Position numbers and translations under genes: made by a program. The notes under the pieces were generated by a model. That model saw nothing but the letters and a program-made list of their open reading frames with translations, did not search any database and was not told the origin of the DNA. A DNA stretch of 64,000 nucleotides from Acinetobacter sp. ANC 4470. Its GTDB lineage: Bacteria > Pseudomonadota > Gammaproteobacteria > Pseudomonadales > Moraxellaceae. Position 1 is the first letter of the stretch. Each line of letters opens with the position of its first letter. Location: the NCBI RefSeq assembly GCF_002135335.1, contig NZ_NEGC01000001.1, forward strand, positions 620,001-684,000, read 5' to 3'. Positions 36,902 to 46,556 of this stretch are shown one piece after another.

Positions 36902-38176
36902 TTATTGCTGCTGTTGTTCTTGCTGCCACCGACGTTGCTGTAAACGCTCACCTTCCACTTCACGTTTATTGCGTGCTGACTCGTATAATTTTGTACCTTT
37001 TAATTCAGGTGGTAGATATTCTTGCAGAATAAAATGCTCAGGGTAATTGTGCGGATAAAGATAATCTACACCATAGCCCTGCTCTTTCATTAATTTGGTC
37101 GGGGCATTTCTTAAATGCAATGGCACTGGTAAGTTAGACGTTTTTTCAGCTAAATCCAAAGCCTTATTAATGGCTAAATAGGTGCTGTTACTCTTGGCAC
37201 TGGTGGCCAAATACACGGCACATTGTCCCAAAATAATTCGGCATTCTGGCATGCCTACTGCTTGAACCGAACGGAAACATTCACCCGCCAACAACAAGGC
37301 ATTTGGGTTGGAATTACCAATATCTTCCGAGGCAGAAATTAACATACGACGGGCGATAAAAACAGGATCTTCACCACCTTTAAGCATGCGTGCCATCCAA
37401 TATAAGGTCGCATCTGGATCACTACCGCGAATAGACTTGATAAATGCAGAAACCAAATTATAATGCTGCTCACCCGATTTGTCATAACGGGCAATATTTT
37501 GCTGTGCGACTTTCACCACCACGGCATTGGTAATGATATTTTCCAGTTCTGGTTCAAAAGTACTGGCAATCAAATCCAAGAGATTTAATGCCTTACGTGC
37601 ATCTCCAGCAGCGAATTGAATAAATGCTTCATATTCTTCAATTTGAATATAACGCTGTTTTAAAAAATCATCATTTTGTAATGCTTGATTCAACAAGGTC
37701 TGAATGGCATCGTCGGTTAATGCATTTAAGCTATAGACCTGACAACGCGATAACAGCGCATTATTGACTTCAAAAGAAGGGTTTTCAGTGGTCGCCCCAA
37801 TTAAAGTAATTTTGCCTTTTTCGACGGCATTGAGTAATGCATCTTGTTGTGACTTGTTAAAACGATGAATTTCATCAATAAAGACCACGGGTGTCAGTAA
37901 ATCACCACTTTCGGCAATCACTTCACGGAGTTCTTTCACCCCAGTATTCAGTGCCGATAGACTGACAAAAGGCCGATCTACAGCTTGGGCCAAAAGCAAA
38001 GCAATGGTGGTTTTTCCAACGCCTGGTGGGCCCCAAAAAATAATGGAGGGTAAATGCCCCTGATCAATCATTTGGCGTAAAGGTGCTTGAGCACCTAACA
38101 AATGGTCTTGACCCATAATTCCAGATAAATCATGTGGGCGGAGCCTTTCAGGAAGAGGAATGTTGCTGTCTGACAT
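36902..38176 (-). CDS. rarA: Replication-associated recombination protein A
   Basis: RarA (MgsA) is an AAA+ ATPase of the clamp-loader clade that acts at stalled replication forks. The 424 residues carry Walker [12 protein letters not shown] (about 49-59), Walker [12 protein letters not shown] (about 97-107), sensor 1 [12 protein letters not shown] (about 128-139), and the C-terminal tetramerisation part with [15 protein letters not shown] and [14 protein letters not shown] glutamine-rich tail ends the protein. It converges on the small RNA candidate, and its stop is 2 bases from that candidate's T-run. Confidence 0.95.
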   Translation of the reverse strand: MSDSNIPLPERLRPHDLSGIMGQDHLLGAQAPLRQMIDQGHLPSIIFWGPPGVGKTTIALLLAQAVDRPFVSLSALNTGVKELREVIAESGDLLTPVVFIDEIHRFNKSQQDALLNAVEKGKITLIGATTENPSFEVNNALLSRCQVYSLNALTDDAIQTLLNQALQNDDFLKQRYIQIEEYEAFIQFAAGDARKALNLLDLIASTFEPELENIITNAVVVKVAQQNIARYDKSGEQHYNLVSAFIKSIRGSDPDATLYWMARMLKGGEDPVFIARRMLISASEDIGNSNPNALLLAGECFRSVQAVGMPECRIILGQCAVYLATSAKSNSTYLAINKALDLAEKTSNLPVPLHLRNAPTKLMKEQGYGVDYLYPHNYPEHFILQEYLPPELKGTKLYESARNKREVEGERLQQRRWQQEQQQQ

Positions 38177-38439
38177 CTTGTTATTTCTTTACTGTGCTTA
38201 AAACAAGTCTACTATGTAATTTTGCGATCGCGTATTTCAATTTAAGTGTTTTACAAAAAAATCATATCTCTTTTTTTAAAGTTTATGCCATATTACTGTG
38301 GATGATCAAAATCTACATTGAAATAAAACACAGACTATTTACTGTGATTATAAATTAAGAAATCTATGCTTAATAATTCTACTTTTTATCAAAAAAGTAT
38401 ATAATTATTAAGCAAATAGCATCATATCCCCTCATTATT

Positions 38440-40617
38440 ATGGTTGTTTTTAAATGGGTAAGCTGTATGAAATATACTTTCAAAAACAAGCTAGCGCCTC
38501 TTAGGCAGGAGTTTATTATTCAGCTTGACCATATCAATGAAGCAAGTAATGCTCAATTACATACAGAAAATTTAATGTCCCAAACCTTATTAGATCAATT
38601 ACCGCAACTCATTTGGGTAAAAAACAAACAAAATCAGTATTATTATAATCAAGCAATTTGCCAATATATGGGTAAAAATCTCAACCACCATGACATCAAT
38701 TTTTGGCAAAAATTTGTTCATCCAGAAGATTTTGAACATTTCATTGTTTTATGGCAACAATCATTACTCACACAACAAGATTTTGAAAAAGAATGTCGAA
38801 TTAAGCATGCTCAAAAAGGATATCGATTTTGTCTAATTTGCGTACAACACCACAGTAAAAATTTAAACAATTTTGCCTGGATGGTCACTGTTACCGATAT
38901 ACATGAGCATCATTTAAAACAGCTTGAACTAACTCAACAAGTAACAACACAAACCCAAATGTTAGATGCAAGTATAGATTGCATTGAAGTGTTAACAGCC
39001 GATGGTCTGATCAGCCATATGAATCACTCCGCTTATCTGACGCTAGGTATATCTGTAAATGAAAAGAAATTGGGTATGCCTTGGTTAAACTTATTACCTA
39101 AATCTATGCAAAATTCAGGGCAACATGCGTTAAATCGTGCCATAAAAGGCGAAAATGCACATTTTGATGGTATACATGTTATTTCAGGTCAACCACCGCA
39201 GTATTGGGAGCATACTTTAACCCCTATACTGGATGAAGATGGCCTAACCCAAAGCATTCTCTGTGTTTCTCGTGATATCAGCTCACAAGCAGTTGCTGAA
39301 AAAAAATTAAAACAAGTCATTGAATTAGATGAATTAACGGGTTTATATAATCGTCGGACATTTAATAAGATCTTTAAAAAAACCATTCAAAATGCACGTC
39401 AGCAGCAACAATCGGTCGGCTTTTTACTGATTGATTTAGATTATTTCAAACATATTAATGACACTCTCGGACATATTGCAGGAGATTATTTACTGCAAAT
39501 TTTAGGTCAACGTTTAAGTGATTGTGTTAAAAGTGGCGTCGTTGTTGCACGATTAGGCGGTGATGAATTCGCGATTATTGTTCCTAATCTTACCGATGAA
39601 TCGGAATTGCTCCAGATTGCCAAAACAGCTCGATTACAACTCGACATCCCTATTTGTTATGCTGGACAATATATCAATGGTGGCATGAGTACTGGCTGTG
39701 CAATTTATCCTCGGGATGCGCAGAATAGTTCAACCTTACTACAATGTGCAGATGTCGCCTTAAATGATCTGAAAATCAGCGGGCGTGGTGGCATTCGTAT
39801 GTTTAAGAACACTATGTTTAAAGCCATCGAGACGACAACAAAGCAACTGGCACTTGCTCGAGCAATCATTCAAAATGATAAAATCGTGCCGTTCTATCAA
39901 CCTAAAGTCCGTCTGACTGATGCTAAAGTGGTTGGGTTTGAAGCTTTACTGCGATGGTACGATACGGACGATCACATACAACTGCCCTCGCATATTTTTT
40001 CATCTTTTCAAGATTATGAACTTGCAACGCGTATCAGCGAAATTATGCAATTAAAAGTCTTTCAAGATATGACGCAGTGGTTAGATTCAGGCATGCAACT
40101 TTTACCCATTTCAATTAATGCTGCACCTGTCGAATTCTTAAGAGATAATTATGCGGAAACGCTGTTAAATCGGCTGGCACAGTTTAATATTCCATATGAA
40201 ATGGTGGAAATCGAAATTACCGAGCAAAGCCTTTCAGAACGCGGCTCGGACTATGTCATTCGTGCCCTTAACTTATTAAAAAAAGCGGGAATTCATATTT
40301 CATTAGATGATTTTGGTACAGGACATTCATCTTTAACTCGCTTAAAGAATTATCCTGTAGATTGTCTTAAAATCGACCGTAAATTTATAGAAAACATACA
40401 TGATGATCCTTCCGCAATAGCAATTATTAAAGCCATTAGCCAAATTGGTGCCAGCATTTCCTTAAATATATTAGTTGAAGGCATTGAACATTTAGAACAA
40501 TTAGACACACTTAAAGCATGTGATTGTCATATTGGACAAGGTTTTTATTTCTATCATCCTATGGCATTTGATCATATCACAGCACTATTACAGCCTATAG
40601 ATGCGATTGGTTCTTGA
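38440..40617 (+). CDS. PAS-GGDEF-EAL cyclic-di-GMP signalling protein
   Basis: The 725-residue cytoplasmic protein has two PAS domains (about 45-165 and 175-295), a GGDEF domain (about 305-465) and an EAL domain (about 480-725). GGDEF at 373-377 is intact, but the RxxD inhibitory site is missing (KSGV at that place). The EAL signature is EALLRW at 501, and NAAPVEF, EITEQ, DDFGTGHSS, KIDRKF and VEGIE retain the metal and catalytic residues. Phosphodiesterase activity is therefore likely, with the GGDEF part active or GTP-sensing. An ATG at 38467, with GGGTAAG upstream, is an alternative start. Confidence 0.88.
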   Translation: MVVFKWVSCMKYTFKNKLAPLRQEFIIQLDHINEASNAQLHTENLMSQTLLDQLPQLIWVKNKQNQYYYNQAICQYMGKNLNHHDINFWQKFVHPEDFEHFIVLWQQSLLTQQDFEKECRIKHAQKGYRFCLICVQHHSKNLNNFAWMVTVTDIHEHHLKQLELTQQVTTQTQMLDASIDCIEVLTADGLISHMNHSAYLTLGISVNEKKLGMPWLNLLPKSMQNSGQHALNRAIKGENAHFDGIHVISGQPPQYWEHTLTPILDEDGLTQSILCVSRDISSQAVAEKKLKQVIELDELTGLYNRRTFNKIFKKTIQNARQQQQSVGFLLIDLDYFKHINDTLGHIAGDYLLQILGQRLSDCVKSGVVVARLGGDEFAIIVPNLTDESELLQIAKTARLQLDIPICYAGQYINGGMSTGCAIYPRDAQNSSTLLQCADVALNDLKISGRGGIRMFKNTMFKAIETTTKQLALARAIIQNDKIVPFYQPKVRLTDAKVVGFEALLRWYDTDDHIQLPSHIFSSFQDYELATRISEIMQLKVFQDMTQWLDSGMQLLPISINAAPVEFLRDNYAETLLNRLAQFNIPYEMVEIEITEQSLSERGSDYVIRALNLLKKAGIHISLDDFGTGHSSLTRLKNYPVDCLKIDRKFIENIHDDPSAIAIIKAISQIGASISLNILVEGIEHLEQLDTLKACDCHIGQGFYFYHPMAFDHITALLQPIDAIGS

Positions 40618-40968
40618 TCTTAAATCACTAGTCACTGATGCACCAATATATAGAAAAAGTAAAGATATGAGATCATTGTTTTATTGCAAAACTTTATTCA
40701 ATTTAGATTACATAGGCTATAAACCTTGATGCTGCCATGTACTTAATCAGTGCTTATCTTGCAGGTCAGCCCTGAATTTTGAGTAAGACTGTCCATGCCA
40801 CGTTAACTCGCAGAATGTTTTGGTAGTATTGGAGATTATTTCTTAGCCAATCGTGCACAAATTTTCCAATCAAAAAATCAGTGACGGACGTAACAACCGC
40901 CCTATTAAGACAGCATGGTTTTAACCTGATCTTGGAAGCAGCTTTTTTAAATGATTAAATCCATCCGA
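40618..40968. other. Spacer with no intact gene, possible decayed coding sequence
   Basis: These 351 bases separate the PAS-GGDEF-EAL gene and the converging YcgN-like gene. Protein-like fragments interrupted by stops are visible, for example LAECFGSIGDYFLANRAQIF near 40810-40870 and TDVTTALLRQHGFNLILE near 40880-40940, in different frames. They may be remnants of a lost gene or mobile element. I could not identify the source. Confidence 0.35.
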
Positions 40969-41421
40969 TTAGCGTACCCAACGTACAATATAATCTTCAA
41001 TGTCATCTTCATTGACTTCAACTTCAGAAATACAACGACCTGCTGCCGATTTTTTTGCTTGGATCACACTGCTGCGCGTACCTGTATTTAAATAATGCCA
41101 AGAGGGTAATTTTTTCTGTTCCTTTAAACGACGGTAAGCACAACTTGCTGGCAGCCAATGAATGGTTGCTAATTTGTCTGGTGTTAATTGAATACAATCA
41201 GGGACAAACTCAAGACGCTGTGCATAATTACTACAACGTGCCGTTTTGCAATCTAAAAGTTTACAGGCCACTTTGGTATAGGCCACTTCTTGAAGCTCTT
41301 CATCTTCTAATTTAATTAAACAACATAAACCACAGCCATCACATAACGCCTCCCATTCAGCAGGATTAAGTTCAGCTAAAGGATATTTTTTCCAGAATTG
41401 TGGACGTAATTGCTCGATCAT
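40969..41421 (-). CDS. YcgN-family cysteine-cluster protein (UPF0260)
   Basis: The 150-residue soluble protein matches UPF0260/YcgN. It begins LRPQFWKKYPLAELNPAEWEALCDGCGLCCLIKLEDEE with a CxxCxxCC cluster (about 29-36). Further cysteines lie in KLLDCKTARCSNYAQR and PASCAYRRL, and GRCISEVEV lies near the end. The cysteine spacing suggests a bound metal or iron-sulfur centre. No function is established for the family. It is monocistronic. Confidence 0.87.
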   Translation of the reverse strand: MIEQLRPQFWKKYPLAELNPAEWEALCDGCGLCCLIKLEDEELQEVAYTKVACKLLDCKTARCSNYAQRLEFVPDCIQLTPDKLATIHWLPASCAYRRLKEQKKLPSWHYLNTGTRSSVIQAKKSAAGRCISEVEVNEDDIEDYIVRWVR

Positions 41422-41613
41422 AAAAGTGAAAGAATAGAGAATAATGCTTATTATAACGTGTTCAAGTTCACGATGTATGAAATGTTATTTTTACTTTTAA
41501 TCATATACTTACAACCAAATTGAACATTTTTTAAACAGAAAAATAACAATCTTATAAATTTCTAAGCTCTATACTGAACCTACTTTTAAAATAACAATGT
41601 ATGGAGAAAGCGT

Positions 41614-41772
41614 ATGTTTCGTTGGGCAATTATTTTTGCAGTGATTGCATTGATCGCCAGTTTACTCGGCTTCGGTGGCGTCGCAGGCTTATCGAAGGAC
41701 TTTGCGGTTATTTTACTTGTAATCGCAGTTATTTTAGCGATTGTCGGCTTCCTATCCCGAGGCAAAGTATAA
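41614..41772 (+). CDS. DUF1328 small membrane protein
   Basis: This 52-residue product, [20 protein letters not shown] followed by [20 protein letters not shown] and a short basic end, has two hydrophobic helices around GGVAG. That is the DUF1328 (YtjA-type) pattern. GGAG lies 8 bases before the ATG. It has its own terminator. Members are often stress-induced, but the role is unknown. It is too short for routine gene calling. Confidence 0.85.
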   Translation: MFRWAIIFAVIALIASLLGFGGVAGLSKDFAVILLVIAVILAIVGFLSRGKV

Positions 41773-41809
41773 CGACCTCCAACATGTAAAATAGGAACTT
41801 AGTATTGTG

Positions 41810-41835
41810 AAAAGAGTCTAATTGGGGCTCTTTTT
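41810..41835 (+). terminator. DUF1328 gene terminator
   Basis: AAAAGAG and CTCTTTTT flank a 12-base loop with a T-run on the plus strand. Confidence 0.7.
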
Positions 41836-41966
41836 CATATTTAAATTTTATCAGCGACATCACATAAAAAACTTGAAGTTAATTGATGAAACATATGTTC
41901 TCTCTCAATTAACTTCAAGCCGATATTCATTTTTCTAAGCTGAAGGATACATTTTTAAACGATTGC

Positions 41967-43508
41967 TTAGTGTCTTAAATGGCGTGGTCTAAAACCTGTC
42001 GCAAGTAAACCAATGCTATAAGCCAACACCCCCACCACACACAGCCCGATCACTTCAAAAATACGAATCCATTGTGATACCTCGCCATTATACCAAGTCA
42101 AGGCATACCAAAGCACCGCAATCATGCTGATATTGGCGATAGCAAACTGAAGGAAAAGTTTTTTCCAATGTGCCTCAAAGCGGAAGATATTTTTTTTGTG
42201 CAGGTAGAAATACAACATCCCCGCATTGACCAAGGCAGAGCCTGAAGATGCCAATGCCAATGCCATGTGCTCTGCTTCCCAATGAATCAACTTAAAGAAA
42301 CCAATAAAAATCACATTTAAAATCGCATTGGCTGCAACAGCCATTAAGCCCACACGTACAGGTGTTTTGGTGTCTTGTTGTGCATAAAAACCTGGCGCAA
42401 AAACTTTAATCAACATAAAGGAAATCACCCCAGCGCTCATACATTGTAATGCCAGTGCCGTCATTTGCGTGTCTTCTAGAGTAAACTGACCGCGTTGGAA
42501 CAATGCTTGAATAATAGGGGTGGACAGCATAAATAAGGCGATGCTGGCTGGAATACCCACCAACATCACCACTTTTGCAGCCCAATCAATCATGCCACGG
42601 AACTTGGTCTGATCTTGCTCGGCATGGCGTGCCGACAAAGACGGTAAAATCACCGTACCAATCGCAACACCAATTAAGCCCAAAGGCAATTCAGTCATAC
42701 GCTCCGCACTGTATAACCACGAAACTGAACCATCCTGCATAAATGATGCCCAAATGGTGTTCAATAGCAGATTAATTTGCGTCACCGACACACCAAATAA
42801 TGCAGGAAGCATCAGTTTCATGATGCGATCAACACCTTCATGTTTAAAATCAACTTTAGGTGGAATCAGCAGCTTTTTATGCCATAACTCTGGGATTTGA
42901 ATTGCCAGTTGCAGCACACCTGCGACCACGACAGCCCAACCCAATGCCATAATTGGTTCAGCCATATACGGTGTTAACCACCATGCCCCTGCAATCATGG
43001 TGATATTTAATAAAACGGGTGCAAAAGCGGGCGTTGAGAATGAACCGTAACTATTTAAGATACTGCTGGCAAAAGCAGTCAATGACATAAACAGTAAATA
43101 GGGAATGGTCAAACGGAACATGTCTGTTGCTAAAGTAAATTTTTCAGGGTCATCATGGAAACCTGGTGCATAGATATACAAGATCGCAGGTGCAGCAATC
43201 ATCGCAATAAACGTCAAAGCAGTCATGAAAGTCGCTAAGCAACCAAACACTCGACTAATTAGAATTTGAACTTCGGCATGTGTTTTGGTGCTTTTATATT
43301 CAGTTAAGACTGGAATAAAGGCTTGTGAAAATGCCCCTTCGGCAAATAGCCGCCGAAAGAAATTCGGAATACGAAACGCCACTACAAAGGTATCGAAATC
43401 TTTACCTGCACCAAATACATTAAGCAAAACGATGTCTCGGACTAAACCCAAGACCCGAGACAACATCGTCATTGCACTAACAATAAAGGTCGATCGCCAA
43501 AGCGCCAT
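41967..43508 (-). CDS. murJ: Lipid II flippase MurJ
   Basis: MurJ flips lipid II across the inner membrane for peptidoglycan synthesis. The 513 residues form about 14 helices. The N-terminus, ALWRSTFIVSAMTMLSRVLGLVRDIVLLNVFGAG, holds the conserved arginines of the MurJ cavity. RIPNFFRRLFAEGAFSQAFIPV and SAERMTELPLGLIGVAIGTVILP are the family signatures. I chose the ATG at 43508, preceded by AGGTGG, over a GTG at 43517. ampD lies 82 bases upstream on the same strand. Confidence 0.95.
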   Translation of the reverse strand: MALWRSTFIVSAMTMLSRVLGLVRDIVLLNVFGAGKDFDTFVVAFRIPNFFRRLFAEGAFSQAFIPVLTEYKSTKTHAEVQILISRVFGCLATFMTALTFIAMIAAPAILYIYAPGFHDDPEKFTLATDMFRLTIPYLLFMSLTAFASSILNSYGSFSTPAFAPVLLNITMIAGAWWLTPYMAEPIMALGWAVVVAGVLQLAIQIPELWHKKLLIPPKVDFKHEGVDRIMKLMLPALFGVSVTQINLLLNTIWASFMQDGSVSWLYSAERMTELPLGLIGVAIGTVILPSLSARHAEQDQTKFRGMIDWAAKVVMLVGIPASIALFMLSTPIIQALFQRGQFTLEDTQMTALALQCMSAGVISFMLIKVFAPGFYAQQDTKTPVRVGLMAVAANAILNVIFIGFFKLIHWEAEHMALALASSGSALVNAGMLYFYLHKKNIFRFEAHWKKLFLQFAIANISMIAVLWYALTWYNGEVSQWIRIFEVIGLCVVGVLAYSIGLLATGFRPRHLRH

Positions 43509-43590
43509 CGTTTCCACCTAGTCTTAAAATAAGTCGCTATTGTAAAGAAACTCCATAGGAATTTCGTTGTTAAATCATAAACTCAAGTTG

Positions 43591-44166
43591 TTATTTATTT
43601 GCTTTACATTGTTGTATTAATGCTCTGGTTTTTGACCAATCAAAAAATGGCCCTGGATCGGTTTTACGTCCATGTGCAATATCGGAATGCCCTGCCAAAT
43701 GCTGTAATATTTTAGGATATGCCGCCTGTAACACAGTAATCACTTCAGCTAAAACCGTGTACTGAATCTCTTCAAAAGGCATGTCATCACTGCCTTCGAG
43801 TTCAATGCCAATCGAATAATCATTACATTCTTTTTGGGCTAAATAACTTGAACGTCCTGCATGCCAAGCACGGTCATTAAAATTGACGAATTGCAAAACT
43901 TCACCAGTTCGCAAAATTAACAGATGGGTGGAAACCAGCATCCCTTCAATCGTTTGAAAATAAGGATGTACAGACCAATCGAGCTGATTTTGAAAAAATT
44001 GTTCAATATAGCCACCACCAAACTGCGAGGGTGGCAAACTAATATTATGCACCACCACCAATTGAATTTCGGTCTGTTCAGGACGTTGATTATAATTTGG
44101 GGATGCGATTTGCCTTGCACCGATTAACTGACCATCGATGACCTGAAAAGACGGTGCATGTTGCAT
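43591..44166 (-). CDS. ampD: 1,6-anhydro-N-acetylmuramyl-L-alanine amidase
   Basis: AmpD is the cytoplasmic zinc amidase that cleaves peptide from anhydro-muropeptides during cell-wall recycling. Its loss derepresses AmpC-type beta-lactamase in many bacteria. The 191 residues carry the zinc ligands in VVHNISLPP (about 33-41) and in LAGHSDIAHGRKTDPGPFFDW (about 157-177), plus NDRAWHAGRSSY and SIGIELEGSD. It is intact. murJ follows on the same strand; nadC is divergent. Confidence 0.94.
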   Translation of the reverse strand: MQHAPSFQVIDGQLIGARQIASPNYNQRPEQTEIQLVVVHNISLPPSQFGGGYIEQFFQNQLDWSVHPYFQTIEGMLVSTHLLILRTGEVLQFVNFNDRAWHAGRSSYLAQKECNDYSIGIELEGSDDMPFEEIQYTVLAEVITVLQAAYPKILQHLAGHSDIAHGRKTDPGPFFDWSKTRALIQQCKANK

Positions 44167-44340
44167 ATTTCTATCCTGAGTCTTATTGGTTTAAGCTGCT
44201 GATTTTAGCGCAATCCTTAAACTTTAAGCTTAAAATCTAAAATTACAAAGATAAAATCCATGGAAAAAACATTTCTTTTAAATGAACAATGCTAATATAA
44301 CGCGCAATTTTCATGGGTTAAAAAAGATACGGACATACTT

Positions 44341-45186
44341 ATGAGCATCTCTCCATCGCTGCTTGAACAATCGATTCAAATCAATATTCAACACGCATTA
44401 CAAGAAGATATTGGTGCAGGTGATCTCACCGCTTTATTAACTCCTGAAGATGAGCAAGCCACAGCGACCATTATTAGCCGTGAAGAGATGATACTTGCAG
44501 GGCAACCTTGGGTGAATGCGTTAATTCAAGCCTATGATGCCAATGTACAAGTGACATGGCTTAAAAATGATGGCGACCGTGTTCAAGCCAATGAAGCTTT
44601 TTTAAAATTAGCCGGTTCGGCACGCAGCTTATTGACGGTTGAACGTCCTGCACTGAACTTTGTGCAAACTCTATCGGCAGTTGCGACAAAAACAGCTGAA
44701 TATGTCAAACAACTTGATGGCTTAAATACTAAATTATTAGATACCCGTAAAACCCTACCAGGCTTACGTATTGCACAGAAATATGCAGTGGCGATTGGTG
44801 GTGGACAAAACCATCGTTTAGGTTTATTTGATGCATTTTTAATTAAAGAAAATCATATTATGGCGGCAGGCGGTATTGCACAAGCGATTGCCAAAGCCCG
44901 TCAGATTGCCCCAGGTAAACCCGTTGAAGTAGAAGTAGAAACGTGGGATGAACTGAACCAAGCTTTAGAAGCACATGCCGATATCGTGATGCTGGATAAT
45001 TTTAGTCAGCAACAAATGGTTGATGCGGTTCAACATGTGGCAGGTCGTTGTAAATTAGAAGCTTCAGGCAACATTACCATTGAAAATTTACGTGAAGTAG
45101 CAACGTCTGGTGTAGATTATATTTCAATGGGTGTTTTAACCAAAGACGTAAAAGCGATCGATTTATCCATGCGTTTTAATGCTTAA
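44341..45186 (+). CDS. nadC: Nicotinate-nucleotide pyrophosphorylase (carboxylating)
   Basis: NadC converts quinolinate and phosphoribosyl pyrophosphate to nicotinate mononucleotide in de novo NAD synthesis. The 281 residues carry ALQEDIGAGDLTALL (about 15-29), LLTVERPALNFVQTLSAVAT (about 101-120), DTRKTLPGLRIAQKYAVAIGGGQNHRLGL (about 137-165) and EASGNITIENLREVA. These are the substrate-binding arginines, histidine and lysine of the family. Its TAA stop shares bases with the stop of a 56-residue gene on the other strand. Confidence 0.96.
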   Translation: MSISPSLLEQSIQINIQHALQEDIGAGDLTALLTPEDEQATATIISREEMILAGQPWVNALIQAYDANVQVTWLKNDGDRVQANEAFLKLAGSARSLLTVERPALNFVQTLSAVATKTAEYVKQLDGLNTKLLDTRKTLPGLRIAQKYAVAIGGGQNHRLGLFDAFLIKENHIMAAGGIAQAIAKARQIAPGKPVEVEVETWDELNQALEAHADIVMLDNFSQQQMVDAVQHVAGRCKLEASGNITIENLREVATSGVDYISMGVLTKDVKAIDLSMRFNA

Positions 45187-45353
45187 GTTTGCTCGGTGTC
45201 ATTCTCTGCTTTAGAAGCTAAATCTTGAATTTCAATGGATGGTTTTTGTTGTTGCCAAGCGGATTGCTGAGACTTTTGTGCTGATGTTCGAGGATCACTG
45301 GTCATTAGTGCCAATGTTACGATTGATATTAATACAATTAAGATATTCAGCAT
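45183..45353 (-). CDS. 56-residue single-helix membrane peptide
   Basis: I do not recognise a family. The product begins MLNILIVLISIVTLALMTSD, one hydrophobic helix, and continues with a glutamine-rich polar part and an acidic end (ASKAENDTEQT). AGGAG lies 8 bases before the ATG, a good ribosome binding site. The TAA stop at 45183-45185 overlaps the nadC stop (45184-45186) head to tail. Codon use is like the neighbours. It is too short for routine calling, and its function is unknown. Confidence 0.62.
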   Translation of the reverse strand: MLNILIVLISIVTLALMTSDPRTSAQKSQQSAWQQQKPSIEIQDLASKAENDTEQT

Positions 45354-45492
45354 TTTAGACTCCTGAAAGTGAAAAGCTTAGTCTAAACAGCAAATATGAA
45401 CATCGTCTTAAGCCTGTGTTTAAAAGGGTACAGTGATTGCTCCCTTTTTGTATCTGACTGTTTTTGTTTTTAAATTTTAAAAAGCCACAGAT

Positions 45493-45535
45493 AGAATAAA
45501 ACCCCATCCAGAACACTGTGATGGGGTTTTATTCT
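45493..45535. terminator. Perfect 15-bp inverted repeat, rph terminator
   Basis: AGAATAAAACCCCAT at 45493-45507 is repeated inverted at 45521-45535 around a 13-base loop. The minus-strand side provides a TTTTATT tail 44 bases past the rph stop. Confidence 0.8.
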
Positions 45536-45578
45536 TCATCTAAAATACAGCTCATGGTGCATTTTAGAAATCAACAAC

Positions 45579-46295
45579 TTACCAGCCTAAAGCTTCTTGT
45601 TGTTTTTTAATTAACGCTTGAATACCTTTTTCAGCCAATTCAAGCATTTCGTTGCACTGTGTACGGGTAAATGGTTTTTCTTCAGCTGTTCCTTGAACTT
45701 CAATAAACTCGCCAGATTGTGTCATCACCACGTTTAAATCTGTTTGACAGCTAGAATCTTCTTCATAACAAAGATCCAGCAAAGCTTCGTCCTGATATAT
45801 ACCCACAGACACTGCCGCAACCAAGCCTTTAAGTGGGTCTTGCTTAATTTTCTTTTTCTCAAGCAATACATTCATCGCATCAATTAAAGCCACTGCTGCG
45901 CCAGTAATTGCAGCGGTACGTGTACCACCATCAGCTTGAATCACATCACAGTCAATGGTAATGGTATTTTCACCCAGTTTTTTCAAATCAACCATGGCAC
46001 GTAAGCTACGACCAATTAAACGCTGGATCTCTTGGGTACGACCACTTTGTTTACCACGCGCCGCTTCACGGTCGCTACGGGTATGGGTCGAACGTGGCAA
46101 CATACCGTATTCTGCTGTCACCCAACCCTGCCCCTTACCTTTAAGGAAACGTGGCACTGAATTATCAATACTGGCAGTACAAAGAACTTTAGTATGACCA
46201 AATTCAATCAATACTGAACCTTCCGCATAACGCGTATAGTTACGGGTAATTTTTACATCACGTAATTGATCTAATGTACGTTGGTCGATACGCAT
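45579..46295 (-). CDS. rph: Ribonuclease PH
   Basis: RNase PH trims the 3' ends of tRNA precursors using phosphate. The 238 residues match the family. They begin [33 protein letters not shown]. The phosphate site lies in [28 protein letters not shown] (about 74-101), and [23 protein letters not shown] (about 113-135) completes the active site. It is full length, unlike the truncated gene of E. coli K-12. It is monocistronic. Confidence 0.96.
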   Translation of the reverse strand: MRIDQRTLDQLRDVKITRNYTRYAEGSVLIEFGHTKVLCTASIDNSVPRFLKGKGQGWVTAEYGMLPRSTHTRSDREAARGKQSGRTQEIQRLIGRSLRAMVDLKKLGENTITIDCDVIQADGGTRTAAITGAAVALIDAMNVLLEKKKIKQDPLKGLVAAVSVGIYQDEALLDLCYEEDSSCQTDLNVVMTQSGEFIEVQGTAEEKPFTRTQCNEMLELAEKGIQALIKKQQEALGW

Positions 46296-46499
46296 AATGG
46301 GTCCTTATTGGGGCTAAAATTCATTGCGGCTGAGTATAACAGAAGCAGATCAGATGATTTTGCTACAACTTGACGGTTTTTAAATTATCGTCATTTATTC
46401 AAGAACCCATTATATAAAGATCAGACGCATTCCTATCCTTGGATATACGGAAACATCATTCACCGCTTCCCGATGTAAAATCACCTCTGCGGTAAAAAC

Positions 46500-46534
46500 A
46501 AAAAGGGATTGATCAACACACTTTGATCAATCCC
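46500..46534 (-). terminator. Desaturase operon terminator
   Basis: GGGATTGATCAA and TTGATCAATCCC form a perfect 12-bp stem with a six-base loop, followed by TTTTT on the minus strand. Confidence 0.87.
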
Positions 46535-46556
46535 AAAAAAGCATTTAATAACAGGC

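Noticed and set aside
38134..38358. 74-codon frame between rarA and the PAS-GGDEF-EAL gene
   Set aside because: Overlaps the rarA N-terminus antisense, no ribosome binding site, low-complexity composition.
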